This document shows, piece by piece, positions 49,301 through 59,869 of a DNA stretch of 64,000 nt. Numbering within the stretch: the stretch's first letter is position 1; every line of letters starts with the position of its first letter. The translations under genes and the position numbers were made by a program. The stretch is from Malus domestica (lineage: Eukaryota > Streptophyta > Magnoliopsida > Rosales > Rosaceae), in the NCBI RefSeq assembly GCF_042453785.1, contig NC_091670.1, forward strand, positions 40,683,501-40,747,500, given 5' to 3'. Below the pieces are notes generated by a model. The model did not search any database, was not told the origin of the DNA, and saw only the letters and a list, made by a program, of their open reading frames with translations.

Positions 49301-49511
49301 TACTGAGATTGCTGACGCACCACTTCTTCAAGGAGGCACGAACGAGAATCCCAATCATTGCAGTGCGAGAATTCATAAAGTTGAGGTGTGCTTGAGTTTA
49401 ATATTTAGAATTGGAATTGCTTGTTCTGCTGAATCCGCAACAGATCGACTAAAGAATATCAATGATGCTGCATCTGAACTTCATTCCATTAGGAATACTT
49501 TTCTTGGATAG
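46323..49511 (+). CDS. LRR receptor-like kinase, subfamily XII (FLS2/EFR/Xa21-like), non-RD
   Basis: This is a plasma-membrane receptor kinase of the class that senses microbial patterns. There are two exons, 46323-49038 and 49144-49511 (junction GCTCCAG|GT ... TTGTAG|AG restores APEYGMG), giving 1027 aa. Order: signal peptide (MGVLVLKLILIYLLFSAVFV); LRR N-cap (DRLALLAIKAQIKQDL ... CMWHGVTCS); roughly 22 LRRs of the xxLxGxIPxxLGxL type; TM helix (LILPLVFGLTLLGIAMVFYF); juxtamembrane basic stretch; kinase with GAGSFGSVYKG, the VAVK lysine at about 742, HCDLKPSN at about 850-857 and DFG at 870-872. Cys instead of Arg before the catalytic Asp (HCD) makes it non-RD, typical of pattern-recognition receptors. 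The single intron late in the kinase domain is the usual subfamily XII position. It appears intact and lies inside the hAT element. The ligand is unknown. Confidence 0.94.
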
Positions 49512-49689
49512 AAACTCTTTTTTATGTGCTTTTGCAATAGAGAAATTTCGGGCAGTGCCTGTGAAGTCTAGCTTTTTGTTATCGCAGTAGATGTGTGAAG
49601 AGTGTATTACTACTTCTTGTACTTGGTATTTTGGTGTAATATTCACATTGATTAAAGTCTAGATCGTGTCACGAAATTGTTGCATATTC

Positions 49690-49910
49690 ACATTGACAGA
49701 TTCCAAATTTTTGAAAGATTCATAACCTCAAGACCCTCAACATTCAATAAAATCATCTTGGAAGTCGTAAAGATGGTGAGTCGAGTTTCCTATCAGACTT
49801 GACCACTATCAGTGTAAGATGTTTTCGAAAATCAAAGTGCAATTTCAATTGTTGAAAACACTAGATTCTTCAAGGGCATTCCTAATCTCAAGCTTCCTAA
49901 TTGCAACTAG
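49690..49910 (+). pseudogene. Broken LRR-RLK ectodomain fragment
   Basis: 'cctcaagaccctcaacattcaata' and 'ggaagtcgtaaagatggtgag' match the LRR region at about 47280-47360 of the intact gene, then the sequence jumps to 'tgttttcgaaaatc.aagtgcaatttcaattgttg' and 'cctaatctcaagcttcctaattgcaa', matching about 48158-48245. A large internal deletion and stops mark it as a dead fragment about 200 bp after the intact gene. Confidence 0.75.
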
Positions 49911-50507
49911 TACAAAAATGCTCATCTATCACCATCAATGCCCATGATAGAAATTCACCACGGGCATTGTACCCGTTAGTAATTTGGATGTGATAAAAAA
50001 GTCTCAGTTTCTACCAGGTTGTGCATGTTGTCATACGTAATATAAACACAGATTGTGCCCATAGTAGATTGAGATCTAACACCACATTCATTATGGTCGT
50101 TGTGGAATACAAATTGAACAGCTAATCCTAGTCATAAAAAAAATCCCAAAAATTTCCAAAAATAAATAAATCATTTAATATGTATACAAATTTACTACAA
50201 TATAATAATTACATAAAAAAATTGCAGATTCAAATATTACTAGAAATACCAAACTATCCACAAAGTATGAAATAGGCCTCCAATAACAAGGACAAAGATT
50301 TTTATTTTTTTTAATAAACCATACACAATAATAATCAAATCGAAAGTAAAATCTAATAAGCAATAGCAATTTGAGAAATTGAAATTATAGAAATAAACAG
50401 AGGACACACATGAAGTTAAACATAGAACCACAATTTCATCACTGGTGGAGATTCGCCGCCCAGAATTTAATTGGTCTGTACGATTCACTGTAGTGCAAAA
50501 TAGCATA
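49911..50507. other. Unassigned AT-rich sequence inside the hAT element
   Basis: No gene was seen. The stretch 'catcaatgcccatgatagaaattcaccacgggcattgtacccg' has CACTA-element-like subterminal wording but no paired end was found. Confidence 0.3.
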
Positions 50508-50517
50508 CGTATCAAAT

Positions 50518-52110
50518 ATACCTCAATTCAATGTTTTTTAAATGAAAGCTTGATAATTCTGGTGTAAACTTGCAAGTGCACAAGATAGTCGTAATATAGC
50601 GTGTTGCAAGTCCAAGTATCGTTCCCACGAGGATTCTAATTAAATCTCCAATTTGATAAACTAAACCAAATCTAATAATATTAATGACACACAACCCCAA
50701 ACAACGAACTAGACTCGATCTTAATTAATAAATCAATCAAGGATGTGAAGAATTTGTTGTGATGATTTTGTAAACGAACAAAAACAGAACCTTAAGTAAA
50801 AACTGAAATTAAAGAAAAGAAAACGTTGTGTTATAAGGCAAGTGATGAAAATCTAGGGATTCGGAATCAACCACAAGCAATCTAGTTTAGGTTGCAATGC
50901 CTTCAATGGATCTTTCGATTCTTTAGATGATAATTCCCGTATCTAAGTCCTTGTCAGGCACATTAGACCATAGTTTTCCTTAAGTGAATGATTCTCTCCT
51001 AGTTCAGGCAGAGGTCGTATATCCTAACATGCAGTCTGTCCTGGTTAAGGCATAAATTTAACAAGTAGGACTCTTTACGCTCTAGAAAACAAGGGAACCA
51101 AGCAAACCATTATTCTTTGTCAAGCAATAATGTAATTTACCACACTTAACCACAAGAAGCTAATTGAATTATATTGCTAGTTCAGCCTCAAATTCATCTT
51201 CCAATCTTACTAGATGCAAAGCCCTAAGGTGATCAATCAAAGAACTCATACAAAGAGTAACAATTCAAAAAGTGATTAAGCATTCATCTAAAAGAATCTA
51301 GAAATCCAATGAATAACATTAAAAACCATAAACATTCATGCTAGGGCATCATCCTAACCCTAGAAAAAGAGTTTAGTTACTCATAAAATCTGAAAACATA
51401 ATTAAAATTCTGAAAAACATAAAATACTTCCACACGATGATGATGGATTGCCCAGGTGATCGGCGACTCTGTTTCACTCCTTGCTGCGACCTCTTCTCTG
51501 CACCTTCGAAAAAACCCCAAAAAGCACGTTCCCAAAAACCCCCCTTTATATGGTAGACAAGTCCTAACATAATTAGGTCTTGTGATATCCTTTTTATTGC
51601 AGAATGATGTGGCAAGTAAACTTTCCAAATAATTACTTCAAACCCATTCGAAATAGGATTAAAGTCAGCTCAACACGTTCTATCTTGGGCTTTGGACTTC
51701 GACTGAATTATGACTCGAAAAACCCAACAGACTTTGCAATTTCCGCATAGACTCGGCTGACCGACGTCTTGTACGAAAACCTTCATAACATCGTCTAGAA
51801 AACTCGAAATCACAGTCCGTAAAATTCCTCTGAAAGCTAACATCCATATCTTTCCAATGGTATAAGGCTCAACAGCTGGTTCATTCTGACGAAGTACAGT
51901 TTAATCCGTAAAGTTGACTGATCTGCACAAACAGCTTCTGCTTCCAGCATGCCAACTCATTTTAATCGCAAAAGTGCTCATTTTTCTTCTTTCTTCATCT
52001 TCACTCTTCAAATCTAAGAAAAACATAAAACTAAGTGAAACAAACTAAATTCACTCAAAAACATAACAAGAATCGAAACTAAAGGGCGTTAAAATGTATG
52101 CAATATTGGT
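50518..52110. mobile_element. 1.6-kb noncoding repeat with candidate 10-bp target duplication
   Basis: The direct repeat CGTATCAAAT flanks it (50508-50517 and 52111-52120). The interior has 'tgcaagtgcacaagatagtcgtaatat', then 'tatcgttcccacgaggatt' near one end and 'actaaagggcgttaaaatgtatgcaatattgg' at the other, phrases common to a widespread plant repeat. No coding domain was recognised. A 10-bp duplication would suit a Mutator-type insertion, but these words could instead be part of the repeat itself. Confidence 0.45.
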
Positions 52111-52120
52111 CGTATCAAAT

Positions 52121-52747
52121 TCAAGAGTAACTTGCAAATTGTAATAACCGTGAATTAACAAAAACACTAGACTAGTAAAAGAAAAAGAAGCATTAAGACC
52201 CTTAAACTAAGCAAAACCCAGCCACTTGCAAAACATCTATATTGGCAACATTAGCCAAATTTCAACCCGTTTTATCTTCTTTTCTACTTTCTATTAGTCA
52301 CTATATAGCAGTTGGCCTACAAAATGGCCAAAAAATTAGGAAAACAAACAAAAATAGGCTCAAAGATAGCATCGTTGAGTCTTCAAGGACATCAAAATTG
52401 AAAATGAGAGCGGGACTACCTGAGGGAGACCTTTCACATATAAATTTGTCAGAAACCAAAACTATAAACACCAAAGACAAACAATTCACTTATCAAAGAA
52501 AAACAATGTCTCACGTCATTAATTCAAAGCTAGAATCCCATTATCGTACCCCGGTTAGCACCATTTTCATACTAATCAGAATTCTCAAAGCAAATTCTAT
52601 ACCAATCAGTGCACACCGACGTCAATTTAAGTTCGCAATTCATCAAGAATACCGCTTTTAATAACTACAGATACAAATGTAAAGCAAACTGTTCTGAAAA
52701 ACAAAAGAAAGTGTGAATGTAAATGTACCTCAGCCAGGTTGAGATGA
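52121..52747. other. Unassigned sequence between nested elements
   Basis: It contains one moderately long open frame (52242-52661) with no family resemblance and no splice or compositional support. It is not called as a gene. Confidence 0.3.
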
Positions 52748-53097
52748 TGTGGGTGCAAAAAATAAGGCTTAAGCAAGCAGCCACTTCCTAAATTTGGGGG
52801 AGTGGGGCTAGAATAAAGGAGCATGATCATGGAAGATGGAACATGGAGAAATAGAAGGGAAGCGGGACTTGGAGCCTAAGTATTTTATGCCTATAAATGA
52901 ACTAGAATCTGACGAAAAGTGGAGGTAGAGAGGTATAAGATGATTCTATATTTTACAAGCATCTTGAATAAGTGTTTTCTTGCAGGTCCCCACCTCCCTC
53001 ATGGATGGCGAGTGAAGATGGTGTTGTGGGCTTCTCAACATGGTTACAAGATTTACTTGTTGGAGGATTAGAGGAACCAAATTTTTCCGCTCCAACA
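52748..53097 (+). repeat. 5' LTR of the nested retrotransposon
   Basis: This is 350 bp, TG...CA bounded. Compared with the 3' LTR it lacks the stretch 'gactgacttgagtgtcggaa' near position 52967 and has extra sequence around 52798-52812. Confidence 0.88.
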
Positions 53098-53384
53098 GTT
53101 GGCGCCGTCTGTGGGAATTCGTACAAAAAGTCGTATTTGAGAAGTCATGGTTTCACTCACTCCACAATGGGGGCACGGGACAAAAACCTGAATAAGTTCT
53201 TCTATTCTTCTCTTTGCCCAATTTAAAACCCTCGACTGTCTCTCTATCCCCTGTTCTCGTTGAACTGGAGGAAGTAAAGCACAATCACCATAAGACGTCG
53301 TAACCGAGAGCAACAGTAAAACATGGGAAATTCTTCAGAGGGTAAAACATGGGAAATTTTTCAGAGGCGAAGATGACTCTTAAC

Positions 53385-53795
53385 CACCATCACCATTGTC
53401 GTTGTTCTCTTCCTTGCCCTTGTGACGGGTCCCTCGAAGCCGATATGGCTCGTCTACTGCGACAAGAATGGGAAGTTCCGAAGGGATCAAGAGGTTGTCT
53501 CCATTTGTATCGTTGGTCATGCCTACCAGGGAAAAAGCTTTATTCTTAACCAGCTTTTCGGATTTCAAGTGGCATTTACACATTGCCCATGTACAAAAGG
53601 GCTATGGCGTTGGAATGCACCATTTAAGAGAACTGCAGTGGATGAACCTGAATACAATTTATTACTATTGGATAATGATGTTTTTGATCGGACGGAAACA
53701 TGATAATGGAAGGATAACGCCCCGTGAATATCAGGAGCTTGCTTTGAAGCCAGTTGAGGACAAAAAAGGGACATAGTTGCAAAAAATGAGGCATG
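53385..53795 (+). pseudogene. Guanylate-binding protein (GBP) gene fragment inside the LTR element
   Basis: The translation from about 53418 reads VTGPSKPIWLVYCDKNGKF, then GHAYQGKSFILNQLFGFQVA (P-loop GxxxxGKS), CPCTKGLWRWNAPFKRTA and EYNLLLLDNDVF, the N-terminal GTPase domain of plant GBP-family proteins. It then jumps, with a frame change, to DNGRITPREYQELALKPVE and, in a third frame, GDIVAKNE, segments that lie further along in GBP. The intervening part (including the RD/T-type guanine-recognition region) is missing. A hydrophobic stretch just before VTGP (TITIVVVLFLALV) resembles the family's N-terminal signal. It has no intron within the retained parts, consistent with capture through RNA. 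It is nonfunctional as a GTPase. Confidence 0.82.
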
Positions 53796-54845
53796 AACAA
53801 AAAAAGAAAAAGCCCAAAAGTGGGGAATAAGGGAAAGAACACTGCATTCAATCCTATCTTGAGAAAGACAATTGCATGAAGAGACAATAAGTTCCTAAAA
53901 AGCCAAACAAGACAACCAACCAAGTACCTAAGGGAGATCCATTGTAGAGTGGGGGCACGGAAGCAACTCCTAGCAAATTGAATTACCAAAGTTGGGGATA
54001 AGATGAATTATGCTCTTCGCTCACTTGAAATGCATGCTATTGATTACTACAATCAAAGATAAGTTGGTTTTTGAATTAAATTACATTGCGTTTGAAGATT
54101 CTTTTATTATAGCCAATGATTAATCCCCCTACAAGGATTTTGGATCAGTAATTTGGAAAGAAAAGTCTTATTTATAGAGGGCAAGTTTATCCTAATAATT
54201 AAGATAACATCTTGAAATGATATTTTATAGAATGAGTGCAAAGATCATGTTTTAGAGAAATTCGTTGGAGACATCTTCCCATGTCATTAAAATAGGGATT
54301 ATACATGAAAAAGATCGAAAACCTATGTATACAACATGTGTTCAAGGTTGCAAAGCAAGGAAACATGAAGTTCACTCTTGCGACACAAATGGCAATGAAA
54401 TTGCCTAACAGATAAGAACTATCACATTGATTTATAATCAGTTTCATATTCGTGTAATCCATGGTTTTTGTTTGGCAAAGAAAGCTGAGAACACTGAATC
54501 ACTAACATGGAATCTCAACTTATTTATCATTTACTTTATATATCACTTATGTCAATGAATAATATGAGTATTTCACTATTAATGTTGTGGCCTCATATTG
54601 ACAACGCTAATGAGGATTTCTTGGAATTGTGTTGGCAGTGAATTGTCCCAATTTATGAGAATATGGAGAGAAAGTGGAAATGCTTATATTACACATCGTT
54701 TGGTTGCATATTGAAAAGGAAATTGTTCGGCAAGCACTCACGGCCTGGAGCACGCTATTACTACATAAATTCTTGATCGAGTATCATAAGATTGTTGGTT
54801 GTAGACCAAGAACAAATTAGGGCGAAAGGCCCAAGACTATGGGAA

Positions 54846-54930
54846 CGTACAAAAAGTCGCCTTGAGAAGACATGAATGCCCTCCAAGCAACAATGGGGGC
54901 ACAAATTTATACCCCAAACATAGAGAAGAA
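54846..54930 (+). repeat. Second copy of the retrotransposon leader
   Basis: 'cgtacaaaaagtcgccttgagaagacatga' and 'caacaatgggggcac' repeat the post-PBS leader at about 53117-53180 ('cgtacaaaaagtcgtatttgagaagtcatgg', 'cacaatgggggcac'). The GBP fragment lies between the two copies. The internal region 54931-56290 has no recognised domain. Confidence 0.7.
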
Positions 54931-56299
54931 TTTCTTTCCTCTAGCTCTTTTACGATTTACCATGAAAATACAAATTCTATCATTACATATTTTCGTCATA
55001 ACATGTTAAAGAAATTTGCGTACCAATCCTCTATCGCTTTACAATTTTGCAAAGAAAAATCTTTTATCGGCTTTAAATTCTGCATGAAGAATAATTTTAT
55101 GTGAGTTCATACTAGAATGTGTGTTGTCCATGTTACGTTTTAGACAAAGCTTCTAAACTCTTTCTATTTCTTGAATTGGTCAGGAAATAAATTACATGTC
55201 AATCACTCTTGAATCAGATTCTTCGAAACTTGTCAAAGGATTAAATACTAGCTTACGTTAACTCGACTATCTTTCCATACTTGAATGTTATAAGATCTAA
55301 ATCTTTTCAAGTGCTTTTATTTGGAGATGAGTTTCACGATAAGTGAATTGTGTGGAGTACGCACACGGATAGTTGGGTCTCGAGACCCCTATCCTCAAAC
55401 CATAATTGGCGATGAGACTATGCATTCAAATGGGATACATTTATAGTGGTCAAACTACTTTGGGTGAAGTTACAGCCTATGACCATCCCGAATCGTCAAG
55501 AAACCAAACAGAGGAAGAAACACCATCGCAGAAAGAGAACCTTGAGCAACATGTGGGGACACATGACAAGCTTGGACCCGAGGCAATTCTACAAGGAAAG
55601 CTTTCATACCAAAAAGTTTGCATGGTGGGACAAGCCACGATTTACTTAGGATGTTGGATTGATTAAGGTAACATTTGATCGTGATGCATATTTGAGAAAT
55701 GGTTTGGTCATTGGCAAAAATGACTAAAGGAGGGAAAATAATGCACAATGCAGAGGTATGAAAACTGATGTTAGACTACGAGTACAATTAACGCTATTAT
55801 ATATTATGAATAACTGACTCATGATTAAACCCCAGTAATAAGAATTCATGTTTATTGCTAGTATGGACAATTTTCAGTATGCTAAACATAAAGACTTAAA
55901 AGCCACTTATAGGGTGTGTACTCAAGGCTTTTGAGCAAAAGAAAAACACTCTACATAAACTTTAGTGGCGACGAAGTCGCCAGAGAGGAATGTTTAAACA
56001 ACATAATTATAAAGGCAAGACGATGATGATCGGCACGCCACCTCGGATCCCTAATATCGTGAATGAAACAAGACTGCATCACTTTGATGATTTCCCTTGC
56101 TCTTGAACGTTGTTGTTGGCAGAATTCAGCATGGGAATGTTTAAGGCACGACAACTATGGGTGTCGCACCAACCTGCGTATATAATACGATCCATTTTTT
56201 ATACTATTATTAGAATGCTTGCTTATGAATTGCATGATTTATTATGAACTGATGTTTATTAATTTGAGGACCAAAAATTGAAAATATAAAATTAAGCTA

Positions 56300-56700
56300 A
56301 GGTTTATGAGTTAAGATCGAAAACCCATGATCAAATGAGTTAAGACCGAATTAAGATCGATAAGCTAATGGGTTAAGACCAAATTAAGATCGAGAACCTA
56401 AGATTGGACGGGTTAAGACTGAATTAAGATCGACAACCCAATGGGTTAAGACCGAGTTAAGATCGAGAACCCAAGATCGAATGGGTTAAGACCGAGTTAA
56501 GATCGAGAACCCAAGATCGAATGGATTAAGACCGAATTAAGATCGAGAACCCAAGATCGAATGGGTTAAGATCGAGAACCCAATATTGAATGGGTTAAGA
56601 TCTAATTAAGATCGAAAGAGCCCAAGATCGAATGGGTTAAGACCAAACTAAGATCGAGAAACCAAGATCAAATGGGTTAAGACTGAATTTAAATCAAAAT
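56300..56700 (+). repeat. ~40-bp tandem array inside the retrotransposon
   Basis: The unit gggttaagaccgagttaaga followed by tcgagaacccaagatcgaat is repeated about ten times with indels. A second, looser series ('gatcgtgtccgaagg', 'gatcacaaccaaaggctaaactatga') follows to about 56850. No long open frame runs through it. Confidence 0.85.
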
Positions 56701-56937
56701 CCAAGAACGAAGGTTAAATTATGATCATGAGATTGTAACCGAAGGCTAAATTATGACCAAGTGATCGTGTCCGAAGGATAATGTATGACTTTGTGATCAC
56801 AACCAAAGGCTAAACTATGATTGTAGCCAAAGGCTAAACTTGTAATGAAATTTCAAGTCACATGATTTTTTGCAAAAAAAATATTTTTCCTCTACAAAGT
56901 AAGATGATATACATTTGCAGAGGAAAAGGAGGGCATT

Positions 56938-57293
56938 TGTGGGTGCAAAAAATAAGGCTTAAGCAAGCAGCCACTTCCTAAATTTGGGGTAAAGGGGCAT
57001 GATCATGGAAGATGGAACATGGAGAAATATAAGGAAAGTGGGACTTGGAGCCTAAGTATTTTATGCCTATAAATGAACTAGAATCTGACGAAAAGTGGAG
57101 GTAGAGAGGTATAAGATGATTCTATATTTTACAAGCATCTTGAATAAAGACTGACTTGAGTGTCGGAATGTTTTCTTGCAGGTCTCCACCTCCCTCATGG
57201 ATGGAGAGCGAAGATGGTATTGTGGGCTTCTCAACATGGTTACAAGATTTACTTGTTGAAGGATTAGAGGAACCAAAATTTTCCGCTCCAACA
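56938..57293 (+). repeat. 3' LTR of the nested retrotransposon
   Basis: This is 356 bp, from TGTGGGTGC to CCAACA, matching the 5' LTR. It directly follows the purine-rich tract at about 56918-56933. Confidence 0.88.
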
Positions 57294-57375
57294 GATGCAA
57301 ATCGTCTTTTAAATAAAAAGTTAAAAACTGACAGCAAGCCTTGCAAGGCCTAGGACACCATGAACAAAATACACC

Positions 57376-57537
57376 ATGGCAACAGCCACATTGTCAGGGC
57401 ACAATTCGAGCCCGAAAATTTTCACACTGCTCCTTCTATGCTTGGTCATGCTTGGAGAAGGCATGCTTGCCTCCCTTACCCTATCAGTTATCAACACATA
57501 CCTTTATATGCACCTTATCGTATTGAACCAAAACTAA
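57376..57537 (+). CDS. Possible small secreted peptide ORF (53 aa), uncertain
   Basis: The open frame starts [20 protein letters not shown] and continues [16 protein letters not shown], which looks like a signal peptide, then ends after [15 protein letters not shown]. It lies 80 bp after the retrotransposon 3' LTR. No known peptide family was recognised. It may equally be a captured exon fragment or chance. Confidence 0.2.
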   Translation: MATATLSGHNSSPKIFTLLLLCLVMLGEGMLASLTLSVINTYLYMHLIVLNQN

Positions 57538-57649
57538 GTAAAGCTTTAATCTTTATCACATTTAGCCAAAACCCAATTGTAAAAAACATACTTAGATATT
57601 CATAATTACACTTTAATTGCAGAATTAAATTTCAATATATTTACAAAGA

Positions 57650-57965
57650 AATTGAGCGACATACTAATCCTGGAATTGAGGAATGGCTCGTCATCCAAAT
57701 CGAGCCGGCGAGTGGGCGAGGCCATGGGGACGGTGACCGACATGTCGTTCTCCGGAGGAAGCTTTCAGGCAGGCTCTGCGTCAGTGACGATTTCTTATGT
57801 GGGCGCCGAACAGAAGACTGTTGCGATTTCGAAGAAGAAAGGGGCGGGGTTTTGGAGAGAGAAATGAGTAGTTTAGAGATTTCGGAGAAACTGTCGAAGG
57901 AAGCAAATGGGTGAGAATGGGTGGGTTTAGTGGTATCAGATCTGGAATTGGGTACATGGATTGGA
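57650..57965 (-). other. GC-richer block, possible captured 5' gene fragment
   Basis: On the minus strand this reads like a plant 5' leader (ccatttgcttccttcgacag, ctcatttctctctccaaaac) followed by ATG at 57743 with MSVTVPMASPTRRLDLDDEP, FLNSR. Composition is clearly richer in G+C than the neighbours. The frame decays into AT-rich sequence after about 57660. The plus-strand frame (57652-57867) is less convincing. The family was not recognised. Confidence 0.3.
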
Positions 57966-57974
57966 GATTTTTTT

Positions 57975-58125
57975 TTAGAAAACTAATGAAAATGAGTTTT
58001 CTGAGTTTTAACGATAAGGACAAAATAAAAGGTAAAGTGAATAGTACCAGATTTGACTTTTTAGTGTAAAAATGTGATTTTTCGTTAGAGTGAACAGTAT
58101 CGCGGGCTTTTCATTAAAACTCCTT
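57975..58125. mobile_element. Short MITE-like repeat, copy 2 of 3
   Basis: 'aactaatgaaaatgagttttctgagttttaacgataa', 'gtgaatagtaccagatttgactttttagtgtaaa' and 'cattaaaactcc' match the element at 357-515. Confidence 0.65.
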
Positions 58126-58444
58126 TTTTTTTATCCAAATCCTTTTAAGATAAGAGTTGGGTTCTAATAAAATTTGAGACTATAATATTGTTATATTGAT
58201 TGATTAAATAAATTAATTAATCTGTAACATTCATAGACCATCATTGATTTTAAAAAGGCTCTGTGATTAAATTTGTTTCCACAACGAGCTACCCTCGTGG
58301 TCATATCAAATAACTGCAACGGGCTTTACTCGCGTATTATTATTTTAACATTTTCTATTACGGGCCAGTTTTGCCCGTTGTTAAAATCATTTACTCACAA
58401 CGAACTTTAAATGTCCTTGGTAAAATTGGATTTTCTACAACGAG

Positions 58445-58810
58445 TCTTTTACGTCATGGAGCATCAAAGAGTTTCATATAGCCAAATATGTGGCTTTGAG
58501 AAATATCAAAGCATCAAAATCTCGTCAAGATCATATCTGCATATTTTCGCGATGATGATTTCAAGGCTTTAGTTTATGAGTTGATGTACCCAAGGAGCTT
58601 AGAGGAGTGATTGCATCCACCTCCTGTAATTGAAGAGTAAGAGATCAACACACCCAATAATTTATAATCTTCTTCAAGGGCTAGATATTGTTATTGGTGT
58701 TGTTATTGTGCACTGGATTATTTTCGTAATCATAATGAAACACTGATAGTTCATTGTAATCTCAAGCTAAACAATGTTCTTTTAAACACCAAGTTGATTG
58801 GACATGTTTG
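58445..58810 (+). pseudogene. Decayed RLK kinase fragment (middle to C-lobe)
   Basis: DNA similar to about 48560-48925 of the intact kinase: 'ttacgtcatggagcatcaaagagtttcata', 'tttcaaggctttagtttatgag', 'agcttagaggagtg.ttgcatccacct', 'atagttcattgtaatctcaagctaaacaatgttctt'. It has several stops and indels. The GAT of the catalytic Asp codon has become AAT. Confidence 0.85.
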
Positions 58811-59071
58811 TTGAAAGTGGACTAATCTCAGACTGTTACTTATATGAACTCCTCCATATAAGTGAACGGGATTGGGTTCCATTTGGTTGGTATGGTTACT
58901 AGGTTTTGCAAATGGGCATTTTTTTTTTTTTTGGTTGGTATGATAAATCAAGGTTTTCTAGCATTGTTGCTATTAATATTCTCCCACATGCATTTTGAAT
59001 TCTAATCCAATGGTTTTAGCAGTCGTTCTACCAATCTCGGCAATGAAAGAGTTATTACAATTGATATAAAA

Positions 59072-59225
59072 ATTTTAGGAAAACTAACGAAAAGTTCAAA
59101 AAAAACTTTAGTTTTAATGAAAAATGACAGATAAAGGTGTAGTGAATAGTACTGGGAAAATGTAAAAATGTGGTTTTTCGTTAAAAATGAACAGTACCGG
59201 GAGTGATTCGTTAAACCTCCCAAAT
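59072..59225. mobile_element. Short MITE-like repeat, copy 3 of 3
   Basis: 'aaaactaacgaaaagttc', 'tttagttttaatgaaaaatgacag' and 'gtgaatagtactggg', with 'gttttttcgttaaa'-like wording, match the 357-515 family; its end is cctcccaaattt. Confidence 0.55.
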
Positions 59226-59869
59226 TTTTTTGGTCAATCAATAAAATACTAACAAATATGTTTTTGCAATAAGGGTGCGTCACAATACTGTGACTTAGAG
59301 CTGCCATTGGCCCTTTAATTATTGCCCTATCTTTAACGCACTCCAATTAATATCGTTCACTAATTGTTAGTATTTAGTGAATTTCATCATAAATTGTTAC
59401 CCAAACTATTAATTATCAAAGCAAATAAACTTGATTGAGTTATAAATTTATCGTGAGCCAGTTGGTATGGTTAGAGAAAAATAAATTTTGTTCATAATTT
59501 TCATGTCTTCAGTGAATAAGGGGCTATAAGTGAAGTTCCAAAGGTTACGGTGGTGTAATTTGGTCCATGAATTGTCTCGTCCAGTTTGCATTCATGCAGT
59601 AGTTGACTGATTCCCAAATAATTCTCATTACCAAGCAAATTAAATATCATTAATTAAGAGCTTAAAAACTCTTTAATTATTACCAAGCAAATAATTCTAA
59701 TTTATTTATTGGGTAACAATTAGATGATAAAACAAGTATTGATTTCTTTGGTTTTTGGCAAAGTTGGACTTTAAATGGTGACACAGAAATAGATAATTCG
59801 GGTCATTGTACAACATTAAGATAAGAAAAGGAAAGAAATTTCGATAACTTGCAATACCAGGCTTTGCGG

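Larger units (their letters stand above)
52748..57293 (+). mobile_element. Nested LTR retrotransposon carrying a GBP gene fragment
   Basis: The 5' LTR is 52748-53097 and the 3' LTR 56938-57293. Both start TGTGGGTGCAAAAAATAAGG and end CCGCTCCAACA, and are highly similar apart from two indels. A primer-binding-type sequence (TTGGCGCCGTCTGTGGGAA) follows the 5' LTR, and a purine tract (agaggaaaaggaggg) precedes the 3' LTR. Flanking pentamers are gatga (52743-52747) and gatgc (57294-57298), a 4/5 match. No gag, protease, reverse transcriptase or integrase was recognised, so the element is non-autonomous. Its internal region holds a GBP gene fragment, a duplicated leader and a 40-bp tandem array. 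Confidence 0.88.

Noticed and set aside
52242-52661. 139-codon ORF between nested elements
   Set aside because: AT-rich, no domain, no splice or promoter support, and no resemblance to any known family.
55406-55666. ORFs inside the retrotransposon considered as gag
   Set aside because: No CCHC zinc knuckle or capsid-like pattern was seen. They are short and overlap in several frames, so they are not called.
56300-56700. 40-bp units considered as a repeat-spacer array
   Set aside because: The units are contiguous, without unique spacers, and lie inside an LTR retrotransposon.
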